Of a stretch of 64,000 bases of DNA, positions 21,691 to 34,091 are shown in pieces. Positions within the stretch are counted from its first letter, which is position 1. Every line of letters begins with the position of its first letter. The translations under genes and the position numbers were made by a program. The notes below the pieces were generated by a model. It worked only from the letters and a program-made list of their open reading frames with translations, had not been told where the DNA came from and searched no databases. This DNA comes from Atrina japonica (taxonomy: Eukaryota; Mollusca; Bivalvia; Pterioida; Pinnidae). The stretch covers positions 62,001 to 126,000 of the forward strand of contig BROG01000234.1 in the NCBI GenBank assembly GCA_030159075.1, read 5' to 3'.

Positions 21691-23386
21691 ATGTCCTGTC
21701 AAGTTTTTTTTTATTAAGATTGTGATAGCTGTATATGAACTATCACGCATTTTGACTTATGCTATGGACTGAAGTTAATGCAGTGGAACCCAAAGTTCTT
21801 AAAAGTCATATCAAAAGCATTGAAATGTGGCATATCACAGTATTACATACATTGTACTTAATTTTATAATTGTTAAAATGGTTCACTTGTTCTTTTGTTA
21901 TTTTATAACCTTATAAAGGCATTGAAATGTGGTAGATCACAGTATTTAGTACTTTATTTTGTAATTGTTAAAATGGTTCCCATAGTATGTTGTTACTAAA
22001 TATCCCATCAAGAATTTTTCATGTATATTCAGACCTCACCATATTTAGGTAAATGCCACACAAAGAGAATCTAGCACCACTTGGAGTTCAAGATAAAAAA
22101 AATTTTAGTGGAGGGTGGGATAGATCAATAAGTGTCATCCGAGGCGGTAGCCGAGGTTGGTATATTGATTTATCCTACCTGAGACTGCCAACAGAGGATA
22201 TACAGAATATTTTTAGAATCCATTTATAGATTCTAAAATAAAATCACTACAATTAAGGCTCTCAAACAATTAATAAGGATTTCTACTTCTAGAATTTTCT
22301 GATTGGATATATTCAATAGAGTCCTTATGTGTAGTAGTTAATTATATTTCATCCTGACATATATTACAGAATATCTTATTTTGTTCGGTGATGTATGCTG
22401 TTACAAAGAAACATAATTGATGGACTTTTGATTTTCCAAAGATTACAACATAACCACCTTACAATGGAAAAACTGTTGTGATACAGAAATTTGTTTGAAA
22501 TGGGTCTGGTAAACTAATTATGAATTTATTGGAATAAATAAATGAATATTTAAGTAAATAAATATGATTATAAAAGTACACAATTAAGAGATATTATCAT
22601 ATCATTTCAAAATAAACCAAACTTAAAATTGCATTGTCAACGTTAACTCGAAATGAATTCAACAGAGATATTAGTGAAAGTCTAAATCTAAATTAAGTTG
22701 AATTAAATCGAGCTGTAGTTTAATCAGATCAATTCATTTCCTTTGATTTGATACTGAGTAATGTACATAGAAATGTAAACTTGATTTTGTTCTAATTTGG
22801 ATTGATTCACTTTTAATGAAACTGATTTGAACTTTATTTAATATAATCAAATTTGAATTGATTTACTGTTATCTAATTTAATTCCACTGATAATTTGGGA
22901 TATGTTTATAGTTGGTAATGGATGTAGTATCAGATGTAACATAGTGGATGATATCTGATTGTGATGAAATTTAACACTTTATGGGAATTGTGTTCTCTTC
23001 TTTAAATGTTTTTAAAGGGGCATTAGCTGTGTGTTTTTTTTCTTTTTTTACAACTTAGATTGATATAAAATAACAAACAAGAGATATACATATGCATAAA
23101 AATTCTTAAATTCCAATATATGTTTTGAAAATTGCTTGAGGAACCCAGGTTTGGCACTTTTTCACTTGCAATTGATTAACTCAACCTTACTAGTAGATAT
23201 TTGTATATGCATACCACATTAGACCTGACTTAATATTTGCAAACAATATAGGAATGTAAGATTTTTATTGTTGTGTATAGCTCTTATTTGTTGTAGTACA
23301 TCAAATACAAGTATTAAAAGTAGAAAAAATCAAAATAAGTTTTGGGGTCAACACAGCTAACGCCCCTTTAATACAGTGACACCTAT
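21691..23386. other. Intron-like AT-rich sequence
   Basis: No exon supported. A short duplicated block, CATTGAAATGTGG followed by ATCACAGTATT and GTTAAAATGGTTC, occurs at about 21818-21885 and 21919-21977. Bases 22128-22215 form a CpG-containing island (GTCATCCGAGGCGGTAGCC) with a GGATAGATCAATAAG / ATTGATTTATCC inverted pair. 22610-22900 is AATT-rich low-complexity DNA. Confidence 0.35.
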
Positions 23387-23425
23387 CTTGTGAAACCACT
23401 GTCATGAAAGACCACCTGTCTTCAG
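23387..23425. mobile_element. MITE family B terminal fragment
   Basis: ATCTTGTGAAACCACTGTCA and GAAAGACCACCTGTCTTCAG match the terminal part of family B copies such as 45225-45395. Only one end is present. Confidence 0.45.
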
Positions 23426-23504
23426 TGATCAAAAAAAAAAAAAAATAGTTTATTAAATAATTCTTTAAATAAAATATCAAATCTCAAGTAAAATTACAAT
23501 GATA

Positions 23505-23640
23505 AGAAATTATCCAGTGAGGGATAACATGTTTTTCCTGTGCTGCTTGTCTTTACGGAAAAGTGAGTAGAATCATCCATATGTTAATGAAAAGGTTACT
23601 CCACCCGGCCATCTTATGTGAATTGGACAATAGATGATGG
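23505..23640 (-). mobile_element. Single arm of the foldback family
   Basis: TATCCAGTGAGGGATAA, AAAAGTGAGTAGAATCA, GAAAAGGTTACTCCACCC and CATCTTATGTGAATTGGAC follow the same order as the right arm of the foldback element at 16747-17572. No opposite arm is adjacent. Confidence 0.65.
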
Positions 23641-23998
23641 TATCATACCTATATGTAAACAGGGATTTTCCATCCTCTTTTGAGAGAAAGGCATGGTCCT
23701 TTTGAATTGGAGATTTTAGCAACATTTTATTGAAATTGGGAAATCTAAAAATACACAAAACTGTTTAAAAATACAACATTCTCTTCAAAATCATTGTTGT
23801 TTGTCTTTAGCTGAGAAGTCTTGGCTGCAAATTGGGAAAAATGCATTTTTTGCATTGAGAATGGGGTCTGACATTGTATTTCAGGGAATGGTGTCTTACA
23901 CTATATTTCTGCTACAGTAGAGGCTACATGTACATGTTTTTTGCATAGTGTACACGGTTATGTAATAAGAGACTGCCACTTGTCTATGCCTATATGAA

Positions 23999-24176
23999 CA
24001 GTGGTACCTGGCCGAAAAACCACCTCCCTTAGGAGACCATCCCACATATAAGATCATAAATACTTAGGTCTTTTAAACTTTTCTAGCTAAATAAATTTCT
24101 AGCTTTAAGAGACCACCTTGCTAATCAGACCAATCTGAGTTGATCAGTAAGGTGGTCTTAATAGCAAGGTTCCACT
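23999..24176. mobile_element. MITE family B, intact 178-bp copy
   Basis: The ends are inverted: CAGTGGTACCTGGCCG and ACCACCTCCCTTAGGAGACC at the left, AAGGTGGTCTTAATAGCAAG and GTTCCACT at the right. The centre contains AAATACTTAGGTC and AATCAGACCA, shared with 53088-53549. Confidence 0.75.
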
Positions 24177-24944
24177 ACATGTACAGATACTAGTGTAATA
24201 TGAAGTAGACTAATAACATGCCTACTCATTGCTGATGATAAGATGTAGACAGGTACCCTTTGTAGTTTGACTACTGTAATGTTGCTATTATGTCAGTGTG
24301 GAATGGAATCATATGGAATGAATTTGAGAATATAATTAAATAATGAACCCTTTTGGTGATTTATTGGCCTTATTTGAATGTTTTGGAGATCCCACATAGA
24401 ATTCTACTATGGTGTCTTGTAGATGTCATGAACTAAGACAGATGTTGTTGACCTTTAAGAAATAAATTGTTGTCTGGGATCAATGCTATTACAATAATTT
24501 TGTCAAGATTTGATGTACGTCCTCTGTGCCTAAAGTCCGCATTTACCAGACTTTGGTAAAACAATACTGAAATATCAGTACTCAAATACAAGGTTAAGGA
24601 TAATGTGGGTTTTAACCCAAAGACTACACTGAACTGAAAGCCAAAGTGGGATGAGCTCTGGATAACTATAGGGTCAACTCCAAAATGAATTATTTTGAAC
24701 TAGATCTTAAACTAAAAAACAGGGGTTAATTGACCCTTTTGGGGACAGGTTGTGTACCCTTTCAATGGAGAATTTTAGATTGCAATTTTACACACACATA
24801 CACACACACAAAAAGGAAAGAAATAAAGATGCAGAACTTGTGATTCATATAACTTTTTTATTAAACTAACAACATGGAAGATTTAATTGAGCGGTACGTT
24901 AAGTTGTAAATTGTTCCTTTGTCTGTTTACCAAAAGTGAACTAC

Positions 24945-25045
24945 ATGGTGTACATAATTGGGAAATTTTTGCTAAAAGTTTGGAGAAATATAGCAGATTT
25001 TGCATTGGGAATGGGGCCTTTTACAGGACCCTAATGTTGATACAT
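24945..25045 (+). repeat. Dispersed repeat, copy 2 (pairs with 13430-13535)
   Basis: ATTGGGAAATTTTTGC, GCATTGGGAATGGGGCCTTT and ACAGGACCCTAATGTTGAT match the minus-strand segment at 13430-13535 with about three-quarters identity by eye. Confidence 0.5.
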
Positions 25046-25993
25046 GAATTATTAATCCCTGCAAAAATGAATTCAATTTTTATTGCAATAGGTAATCTGA
25101 CTGAACCAGGTACATTGTACATGTCCATACATATGGAATACAATAAATGGTGAAATTTGAATTTTTAAGTTAAATTCTTATTTTTTTGACTGGTTCAAGT
25201 AGTTGTCATGGAATAACATGGACATTCATTGATTTTTAAAGGTCAATAAGTGCACACTTCAGAACCATTTCTGTGTTATTATTATGGCATTAATGGAAAG
25301 ACATAAATTTATTGATAACAGTTTGGTCTTCCTTTGTCCTGGTGATGTTAATCTCTATTGTTAAAAACTCGCAGATTTTAAAATGGTCACCTGGTGTTTC
25401 AGTAGGTTAGCATAAAGAACACCATTTAAAATTAGTCTACATTTAATATCAAAGGAATATATTTTTAGGGCCAGTTGCAGATAAATTTTGAGATTTTTCA
25501 ATAAATCTACCAGAAAAATTATTTTGCAGATCAAGAGACAGATAAAGTATAGAAGATGCAATACTTATCTTTAAGCTGTAAGAAAAGTGTTAACAACATA
25601 AAATGTAGGGGAAAAAATTAAATGACACAGAAATTGATTTCTTGAATCTACATTGTAAAGTAAACTAATTCCAAAAATAGTAAAATGACATTTCCAGTAA
25701 TATCTTTTGAACTTATTGCTGTTGCATATATAACACCACAGAACATGATGAAGATGTGTGATGTCTTGTATTTGCTGCCAGTTCCCCATGTTGTTGATGG
25801 ATTGTAGAGTATTCCAATGTGATCTACAATACCCGTCTAATGTATAGCAAGGATTTACGCAGCTGTCTCTGTAGTTAGAATAGGATATTTTCATTTGAGT
25901 CTTTGTTAACGACAGAGGAGAATGCATGCTATGAATTCTTTTGTTTTTATTGCAGTAACACAGTTGGACTTGTTAAATCATTTGTTATGTTGT

Positions 25994-26197
25994 TCAAATT
26001 TTAGAGAACATCTTATCGGTTTTTTCTGTGCTGCAGATGATGACTCGAGCCTTCTCATTCTTTCCTTTTTTTAACGTTGGTAAAGCAATTCCTATACAGG
26101 AATCAAAAATCCTCCCACAAATTTGCTGAAACAGATTTTGGAATTCTGTCGTCATGGAGTAACTTGTGGTATAATCCAGAGCATTAGTCTTCAAATC
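25994..26197 (-). other. Weak candidate terminal exon nested on the minus strand
   Basis: Minus-strand sequence CATTTTTAG|GATTTG (AG at 26199-26198) opens 67 codons ending at a TGA at 25994, and an AATAAA lies 43 bases downstream (25951-25946). The conceptual peptide contains QICGRIFDSCIGIALPTLKK and matches nothing I recognise. A second frame overlapping upstream (26301-26191) begins MELSNNDCRRFRLYLEAES. Reading frames of this length are expected by chance in 64 kb of AT-rich DNA, so this is only a candidate. Confidence 0.15.
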
Positions 26198-26939
26198 CTA
26201 AAAATGGTTATGTGTATGACATTTGTAGTCAAATATTCTGTTACTGATTCTGCCTCCAAGTACAAACGAAACCTTCTACAGTCATTGTTTGAAAGCTCCA
26301 TTCTATCCTTTCTTTTACAAAAACCTTCTTTTGTCTATTGTCAACACTTTCGTCAATGTCGGTTCAATTAAAATTATATAGGGATTTTAAAGTTTTCGTC
26401 GATATTCATTTCCATAAAACACCTTTAGATTCATACATGTTTCTTTTCATAACAGGATTAGCTCCCTTTGAGTTTTGAGTAATTGAGAGGATGCCCTTTT
26501 CTGTCTTTTTGTCTTCTTAAGGTATACTGCATTGTTATCCCCATTAAGTACATTTTTACTACATAGGATTTACCTCTCTCTGTTATATATCTATGTACAA
26601 TGTATGCTGTAATCTTCAGTAAATACTCTAGATAGAAGATTTTTCTCTTTCCTCTGTAGTTACATGCATGTTTTGATTTTTTTTCTCCAATACTGATAAG
26701 TAAGTGTTGCTATCTTTAGTGGGTACTCTAAATACCCCTTTTCTTATGTACAATGTAAGTATGTTTTAACCATCACTGAGTCCTCCAGAGGATACTTTCT
26801 ATTTCCATTAGCTATGCTGCAGCTCTTGTTTCAAATATTTTCCAATCTTCATGCTCCTTGTAGATACTGTTCTATTTAGCTCATGGTATGCTATCACTGC
26901 TCAGCTCTTGTCACCTTCTGTAAATATTTACACAGAGCT

Positions 26940-27300
26940 TCCTTGTAGAATACTCTGTCCTCATGTAGGTTATATTAGGGATAGCTCATGGTGGAAAACA
27001 AAGGAAGATGCATCTCTCTTATTCACTGCTCAAAAGGGCACCTCTCTGTCTCCCCTAAGTACTGTAAACCTCTCTGTTGGATTACACTTGAGAGAGAGCA
27101 ATTTAAATTTAGATTAATGCTCCTTGTAGAATACTCTGTCCTCATGTAGGTTATATTAGGGATAGCTCATGGTGGAAAACAAAGGAGGATGCATCTCTCT
27201 TATTCACTGCTCAAAAGGGCACCTCTCTGTCTCACCTAAGTACTGTAAACCTCTCTGTTGGATTACACTTGAGAGAGAGCTATTTAAATTTAAAGAGCAT
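26940..27300 (+). repeat. Two-copy tandem duplication, 181-bp unit
   Basis: The block starting CCTTGTAGAATACTCTGTCC at 26941 recurs at 27122, and the units share almost every base through GGATTACACTTGAGAGAGAG. Visible differences include GAAGATG/GGAGGATG and CCCCTAAG/CACCTAAG. A degraded third copy lies upstream (CTCCTTGTAGATACTG near 26850). The high identity indicates a recent duplication. Confidence 0.9.
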
Positions 27301-27899
27301 TTTAGGAAATACTGTCTAAGAAAAATGTTGTTTTTCTGCACATCTTTTGAAATACATTTATTAATCTTTTGAACTTGTTAAAATGTTTAACAGTTAACAA
27401 GTACTTGTAGTCTCTGGCAAAAGTCAAGAGGAGTAGTTTAAGTGAGAGAATTTTACTTAAAAGTTCTACATGTAGTGACCTTATCCAATTTTTGTGAAAA
27501 TATTTAGCATCTGCTGTAGCTTGTAATAGTGTTAAAGACACTATATTCAACTTAAAGCAGACAACAGTAATGGAGGTGGTACATGTAGATATCTTCTTCC
27601 AACTGCTGGTTCAATATACTTGTCAGAAAATCCTAAGATCTCTTGTACCTTGATAATTTCAACAATTAATTCCAACATTTTAATTGCTTTCAAATGTGCG
27701 AGTGCAATAAGTTAGGATTCGTTTGTCAACAACTATAAATTGCTTTTTAACAGCTTGACTACACACACGTAATGATATGTACTGTGACAGAAATCCTTGT
27801 CCAATGTTTATACACTGACAGGTTGATGTTTCTTTAAATTGAATTAAAAGCTCAGTGCAATTAATGATAATAGCTATGGTGCTTCAGATTATGTGTGTT

Positions 27900-28830
27900 C
27901 AGTTGCAACACTATCATACTGTGTAAGGTACTGGTATGCTGTGTGGTTGTCATTGTAATGTGCTGGTGATACAAAGTTACTTTGTGATACAGTAATTATA
28001 CATGTACTGGTATATATAGTATCTAAATGATATATATATATATAGATTACATGATACAAAGTCACTGATACAGTGATAATACATGCACTGGTATTTATAG
28101 TATCTAAATGATATATACAGATTACATTATACACTTTGATACAGTGATGATACTTTTACCTGTATATATAGCATATATACTGATTACATAATACAAAGTC
28201 AATTTGTGATACAGTGGTGATACATGTACTAGTACATGTATATATAGTATATAAATGATATATACTAATTATATGATACAAAGTCAATTTGTGTTACAGT
28301 GATGATACATGTACTGGTATATATAGTATCTGAATGACATATACAGATTACATGATACAAAGTCACTGATACAGTGATAATACATTGGTATTTATAGTAT
28401 CTAAATGATATATACAGATTACATGATACACTTTGATACAGTGATGATACTTTTACCTGTATATATAGCATATATACTGATTACATGATACAAAGTCAAT
28501 TTGTGATACAATGATGATACATGTGCTGGTATATAGAGAATCTGAATGACATATACAGATTACATGATACAAAGTCACTGATACAGTGATGATACATGTA
28601 CAGGTATATATAGTATATAAATGATATATACTGATTACTGTACATGATACAAAGTTACTTTGTGATATAGTGATGATACATGTACAAGTATATATAATAT
28701 CTAAATGACATATACAGATAACATGATACAACATCACTTTGTGATAAAGTGATGATACATGTACTGGTGTATATACAGCGTCTTAATGGTATATACTGAT
28801 TACATAATGTATATACGTGTAACATCATTG
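27900..28830. repeat. Complex minisatellite, ~80-bp unit with higher-order structure
   Basis: The words GATACAAAGT, CAGTGATGATACATGTAC, GGTATATATAGTATCTAAAT and GATATATACAGATTACAT recur about every 80 bp, with shorter ~60- and ~73-bp variants. The GATACAAAGT/GATACACTTT variant pairs occur at about 28054/28129 and again at 28356/28429, suggesting a larger ~300-bp repeat of subunits. Short minus-strand reading frames through it are not genes. Confidence 0.9.
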
Positions 28831-28954
28831 TCAATGATATTTTGGGTACGACCTATGAGGATTCAATACAATGTCCCATGTGTTAAAGTGATTACATGTT
28901 TCTTATTCTTCGTGATGATACATTATTTCTTAGTCAATAATAGAATATTAATAT

Positions 28955-28980
28955 CACACACACACACACACACACACACA
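28955..28980. repeat. (CA)13 microsatellite
   Basis: Thirteen uninterrupted CA units, 26 bp, just right of the 80-bp minisatellite. Confidence 0.95.
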
Positions 28981-31899
28981 TATTTGATTTTCAGTATCAA
29001 TTGTAAGATAAATATGTCTTATGATGATACATATTACCAAATGACAATATTGATGATGACACATTTTGATTTCATATTCACGATACATTTTATATGATAT
29101 TGGTGATGATACATTTCATATGATATCGGTGATTAATAATACTGATGATACATTTTACTATACAAGATAACCTTTTGATGCAGTCAATTGATTTCATATA
29201 ATTTCCTTACTATGAGTAGAAAATAAATAATGCACTGAAAATAGATCTCATGATACACATGCGACTGATGACATATCATGGAAAGTATCATATCATTATA
29301 CTTCAATACTAAAGTCTTGACGTTTTGTGAAAAAAAAAATCAGTTTTCAGTACGATAATAATCAGATTGACTAACTACTATAACAATAAAAACACAACTG
29401 CAACTGCAGTTTTGGCACATTAAGATGTAATTAAGAGATCGTCACATGCGGTAACACTTCCCCAGTGGTTCGAATACCGACTGCCGTCAGTGATCCACAA
29501 CTTACGATCATCAGTTTTCATTATCATGTCAGTGAAGTTGCTAATCAGTAACAAATTAAAGAAGATACATATAAAGTTCAGTTTCAACATCCCATTAAAA
29601 ATCACATTTAGCATTATCCAGGAAAACAATTGATGTCTATGTTTGTTTATTTATTAAAGTCTGAAATTGTTTAAATGTTTATTTTTCAAGCCATTCACCA
29701 TTTTGATTTATATATACATTGTACATGAAGTATAAATTTTCTCCTAGCTGAAAAGAAAAAATGTCGTAAAATAATAAAAGGATTTACTGAGTACAAGTTG
29801 GGGCTCTGGTTTCTTTGTTCATTGTATCTTCCCCTTAAATACCAGATCCTGTCGTGGGGCTAGTGGGGCTATTTAAATTTATATAGGCAATCCACATTAA
29901 ATGCGTTATTACATTTCTAGAGAGAAATATCTGTAATGATGATGTAATAATATCTTGTGACATTGGGCTATGTTACATGTACAAGGCATGGGATTAGTGT
30001 CATTTAAGTCCTTTAGTTTTATTTCCCTTCAGGGTTTGAATGTGACTTCACAGTTTGTTTACATGAAGTCAAATTAGTACCTGCTGTATGCCCTGACTGA
30101 GTAGTCCCATGTTAATTCTACTATTCAGGTGTAGGGGAAATACTGCTTATCTATAGATACATTGTCTTCTTTCGTATACATTAAGACTTGTAATTTTTCA
30201 TTTGGCAATGTGGCTTTCAAAAGGCAGTAAATAAATTATAAACAATGTACTACCTGAGGCATATACTTAAATCATAAGTATCTGAGACACAATGTCCATC
30301 CTTTTAGTGATTCACTCAATTTGAGAAAATTACAAATTTAACACACAAAAAAAAAAAATTATATGAAAGAGAGAGGAAAAACTGATTCATCACTTGCTTT
30401 AAATAGATTGAGCATTCTGATGAGAAAATAAAGTGATGAATTTTTCAAATCTGTCTACAAGTTATGATTTTGTTTTTTTCGTTTTCTATTCAAAATGTAA
30501 TGTAAATATGAATGAAATGCCAGAATGCTTGTGAAAGCCTTTGAATTAGATTTATCAGAGTTAAGCCTGGTTAAATGTTTGTTAAAAGCATTTTTTGTGA
30601 GTTTTTGTAATTTCCTGATCATTCTGAAGCTAAGGTTAGAATTTTAGTCAAGTTTAATGCCCTTTTGATCCAGGAAGTTTAAGAGTTTTTATTAGGCTTG
30701 GATTTCATTGTTAAAAGAGAGATGTCTGATGGTGGAATGGCAAATTTCCTTGTTATTCCAATGAAAACAACTTTAACACAATCATTCATATGGGATTTAT
30801 GATAAAAATTAGTTTCCAGTTTTTAGACCGATCGATAGAGAGAATTTAATTTTGATGAAAAGTGTCTGTTTGCATAATTTCCTAGCCAGCTCTTTACTGA
30901 GTTCTTAAACTGTAAAAAGACAAACAATCTGTTATATCCCAAGTCAGATTTTTTTTTCTTCTTTTTTGGTCGTTTTTTTAAATCTGCAGGAAAATTACAG
31001 TGTCAATATCTGCTTGACTCATAAAGAAATACCAATTTTCTGTGGTATTTTCGTTTAATAATAGGTTTCCATGGTAGTCTAACAAAATTAATCTTGAAAT
31101 GTAATGAGTTTATGACTGTAAAGTGATGAAATTTTAAGCAGTTATTTTTATAACAGCATGATATTCCAGACAGGGAACTTATCATAGAGGTGCATAGCCT
31201 CTCAGATGCTAAAAAAAATTATCTTCAAAAGGACAGTGAATTAAAATTTCAAAGTGAATTTTAGATCCAATTAACTCTGAAAATTCTGATTCCATGATTA
31301 AATTTGATCATATAGATGAGAATTAGGATGCTCATCCTTTGTTTAATGATCTTGTTTTTTTGTCAAATGAAAAAAAAAAAATGAAATTAGTAAAGTATTT
31401 GTAGTCCCAATCACATATTCACCTTTCTATAAATGATTAATCAGAATAATTGTTTATCTTTTTGTGTAAAAAAAAAATCTTTAAATGTACATGTGGCCTT
31501 AGATAGCATGTTTTATGATGAGAGAGATGGATTATCGTATCACCTGTATCTTTATTTAGAACTTATCACATTAATCATGTCATCTACGTGCTGACATGGT
31601 TTAACTTTATTTCATTGTTGGTAGTAGTAGCATCAAAATTTTAAACCTAGTGTTTTTTTATTTACATTAAATTAGGATAGGAGTTTTAATTTACAACTAA
31701 CTCAACCAAGGATGTCATCAACGTTTTTAGAAACAAGTTAAACTGTCAAAGTCTTATTGTATAGAAGTCTATGTAATTTTGTCAAAAGTAAGCAGCTATT
31801 CATTAAGAGTAGGAGTTAAATTTGCCTGTTATTGCAACTGGGCCCTGCTGTAGACCTTGAATGTGATAAAATGCAGTTAGCTGATGATAGGACTAGGAG
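28981..31899. other. Intron-like sequence containing one weak exon candidate
   Basis: Bases 28981-29290 continue to be rich in GATGATACA words, a fading edge of the minisatellite. The rest is AT-rich with no repeat I recognise. 30033-30085 is the only exon-like segment. Confidence 0.3.
30033..30085 (+). other. Weak candidate coding exon, 53 bp
   Basis: The pyrimidine-rich TTTTATTTCCCTTCAG ends at 30032 and a possible donor GTATGCCC begins at 30086. One frame is open (GG, then TTT GAA TGT ...), reading FECDFTVCLHEVKLVPA, starting in phase 1 and ending in phase 0. That phase fits direct joining to the exon at 37088. Fit by chance is one in three, and the donor is not strong. Confidence 0.2.
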
Positions 31900-32520
31900 T
31901 TAGCTAAGGATACAATATAGTTTAGTAATTATCTAACATGGGGTACCTGTAGTTTAGTAGTTAGCAGAGGGAACACTTATAGTTAGTGGACGGAACTCTA
32001 ATAGTTAGTTGAGGGAAATCTAAAGATAGCTGAGGATAATTTAGTAGTTAGCTGAGGGTAGTTTAGTAGTTAACCAAGGATACAATGTAGTTTAGCAGTT
32101 ACATTGTGTATCTGAGGGTAGTTTAGTAGCTACCTGTGGGATTTATAATAGTTAGCGGAGGATACGTATACAATACATTAATAACTGAGGGTAGTTTATT
32201 AGTTTGTTGAGGATACAATGTAGTTTAGCAGTTACATTGTGTATCTGAGGGTAGTTTAGTAGTTACCTGTGGGATTTATAATAGTTAGCGGAGGATACGT
32301 ATACAAGTACTTTAATAGCTGAGGGTAGTTTATTAGTTTGCTGAGGATACAATGTAGTTTAGCAGTTACATTGTGTATCTGAGGGTAGTTTAGTAGTTAA
32401 CTGTGGGATCTCTAATAGTTAGCTGAGGATAGTTTAGCAGTCGATGAATAGTCTCATAAATAGCTGTGGATAGTTAGTAGTTATCAAAGATAATCTAGTA
32501 GTTAGCTGAGGATCTGGTTA
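31900..32520 (+). repeat. Minisatellite of GAGGGTAGTTTAGTAGTTA units with ~130-bp higher order
   Basis: A short degenerate unit containing GAGG(G/A)TAGTTTAGTAGTTA recurs throughout. Superimposed is a ~130-bp unit marked by GGATACAATGTAGTTTAGC at about 32078, 32210 and 32342, each followed by AGTTACATTGTGTATCTGAG and GTTAGCGGAGGATACG. Confidence 0.88.
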
Positions 32521-32539
32521 CAATGTACCAGGGAACAGA

Positions 32540-32668
32540 CCACAGGCCTTCCGCAAACACATTGGCAAACTTTCATAGAAAAATCACCTAAGGTTTCAGC
32601 GGGACCAGAAGTGAGAGACTATATGGTTCAAAGCCTGATGCTTTAACCGCTCTGCCATGGAGGTTTTC
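32540..32668 (-). mobile_element. SINE-2 fragment, minus orientation
   Basis: GGCCTTCCGCAAACACATTG and GGCAAACTTTC match the body of SINE-2 copies at 45620 and 48799. On minus, the right side reads CATGGCAGAGCGGTTAAAGC then CATCAGGCTTTGAACCAT, a tRNA-like head with an A-box-like segment. Confidence 0.65.
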
Positions 32669-33749
32669 TTGTGTACAGGTGCATTGTACATGTCCTGTTG
32701 GGAAGATAAGTGCGAGTAAAATGAATTCGAAGCAATCAAGGATATATGTACACAATGTACAAATATAGCATGAAATAATTGTATCATCCCTATTAAAAAC
32801 TGGTTACCATGGAAACATTGTTTACAAAAATGCAGCTGGATAAACCAAAACAATCTAGAAATGGTCAAGGACACAGTGTAACACTGCAACCATGACTTGA
32901 ACTCTTAATCTTTTTACTTCAAGCTGAGTTATGCATGCAGAGAATTAAATGACTGTCTCTGTTCAGTTTGATAAAATGACTTTACTCCTAGACTTCCATT
33001 TCAATATCTCATTTCTGATTACTTCCTCTTAATTTGTTTGTTAAGTAGACGGATTATTAAAAACAGCAATATTTTCCAGTCCTCACCATATGTAGTTGTA
33101 AATACAATGTATATTTCAATATTATACATACTACTGGTCTAGAAACTTGAAAAAAAGTACATGTAAATAAATTTGTATGCAAATTTGGTAAACAGTTTTC
33201 CCCTGTGTTCTAGAAATAAAATTGTTTGCCGTTTGGTTTATGAATCTGCTCATCCATAGCTTCATTGGATTTTTCCAGCTGCATTGAAAGAATTAAATGT
33301 TTGTTCCCCATTTTGCTTACAAATTTGGTGCTGTAATTAATGCTACATTATTTTGCCTCTTCCATTACACAGATTAAAATACAGTTAGTAATTAAGGTTA
33401 CACAATGTTTAATTTCTGACATTTTGAAACATGATTGTTTTTTGCACTAAAACATTTTAATAGCTGTAATTTCACTCATTAACATGAAATCAAATATTGC
33501 ATCGCTTGCTTAAGCACTTTTCAAAGTTATATATGGCAGTTAACATTTAAAATAGGAGATTAGCTAGAATAAATGGTCCATTCTTTATGAATCACAGGCT
33601 AAGGGAATGAAATTTTTACATTAATCTTGAAAATTATTCCAGATTATTTTATCACATCATTCTTCAATGATTTTTTCATTCAAATACAGTTTTTATATAA
33701 ACTATACATACATACAGACACACACATATATATTGCATATATACACACA

Positions 33750-33946
33750 TTGAGACCTCCCTTTTAAGACCACCTAACTACAAGTAACTGATTTATAGTG
33801 CGGTGATCTCTTTATAGTGTGGTGATCTCTTTGGAAAAGGTATCTTCTTATAAAATTTGTTAGGAAATTTTCAAGGACTACATATTTGCGTTCTGAAATG
33901 TGAGGTGTTCTCTTAAGCAAGGTGATATTTAGGCGAGGTTCCACTT
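33750..33946. mobile_element. MITE family B, diverged copy
   Basis: It starts GAGACCTCCCTTTTAAGACC and ends GCAAGGTGATATTTAGGC plus GAGGTTCCACTTT, matching the TIR organisation of 23999-24176. A GTGGTGATCTCTTT block is duplicated inside. Confidence 0.6.
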
Positions 33947-33950
33947 TATA

Positions 33951-34033
33951 TGTGTGTGTTTGTGTGTGTGTGTATGTGTGTGTGTGTGTGTGCATGCATG
34001 TGTGTGTGTGTGTGTGCCTGCATGCATGTGTGT
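33951..34033. repeat. (TG)n microsatellite with GCATGCATG interruptions
   Basis: TG units broken by TGCATGCATG twice. It directly abuts the right end of the MITE at 33750-33946. The 139-residue His/Thr-rich frame on the minus strand is a by-product. Confidence 0.93.
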
Positions 34034-34091
34034 GTATATATTTTACATGTATAGTAAACACATCCTGTGTACATATATTGTACATGTATTT

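Noticed and set aside
24887..25153. 88-codon plus frame whose peptide resembles the minus frame at 13313-13543
   Set aside because: The similarity comes from a shared dispersed DNA repeat, not from related proteins.
25571..25927. 118-codon minus frame with several Cys/His residues
   Set aside because: Its length is about what chance gives in 64 kb of AT-rich DNA, it has no recognisable motif spacing, and it lies beyond the AATAAA of the weak nested candidate.
32596..32889. Minus frame containing MAERLKHQALNH, echoed at 45791-46003
   Set aside because: The shared peptide is the translation of the SINE-2 tRNA-like head.
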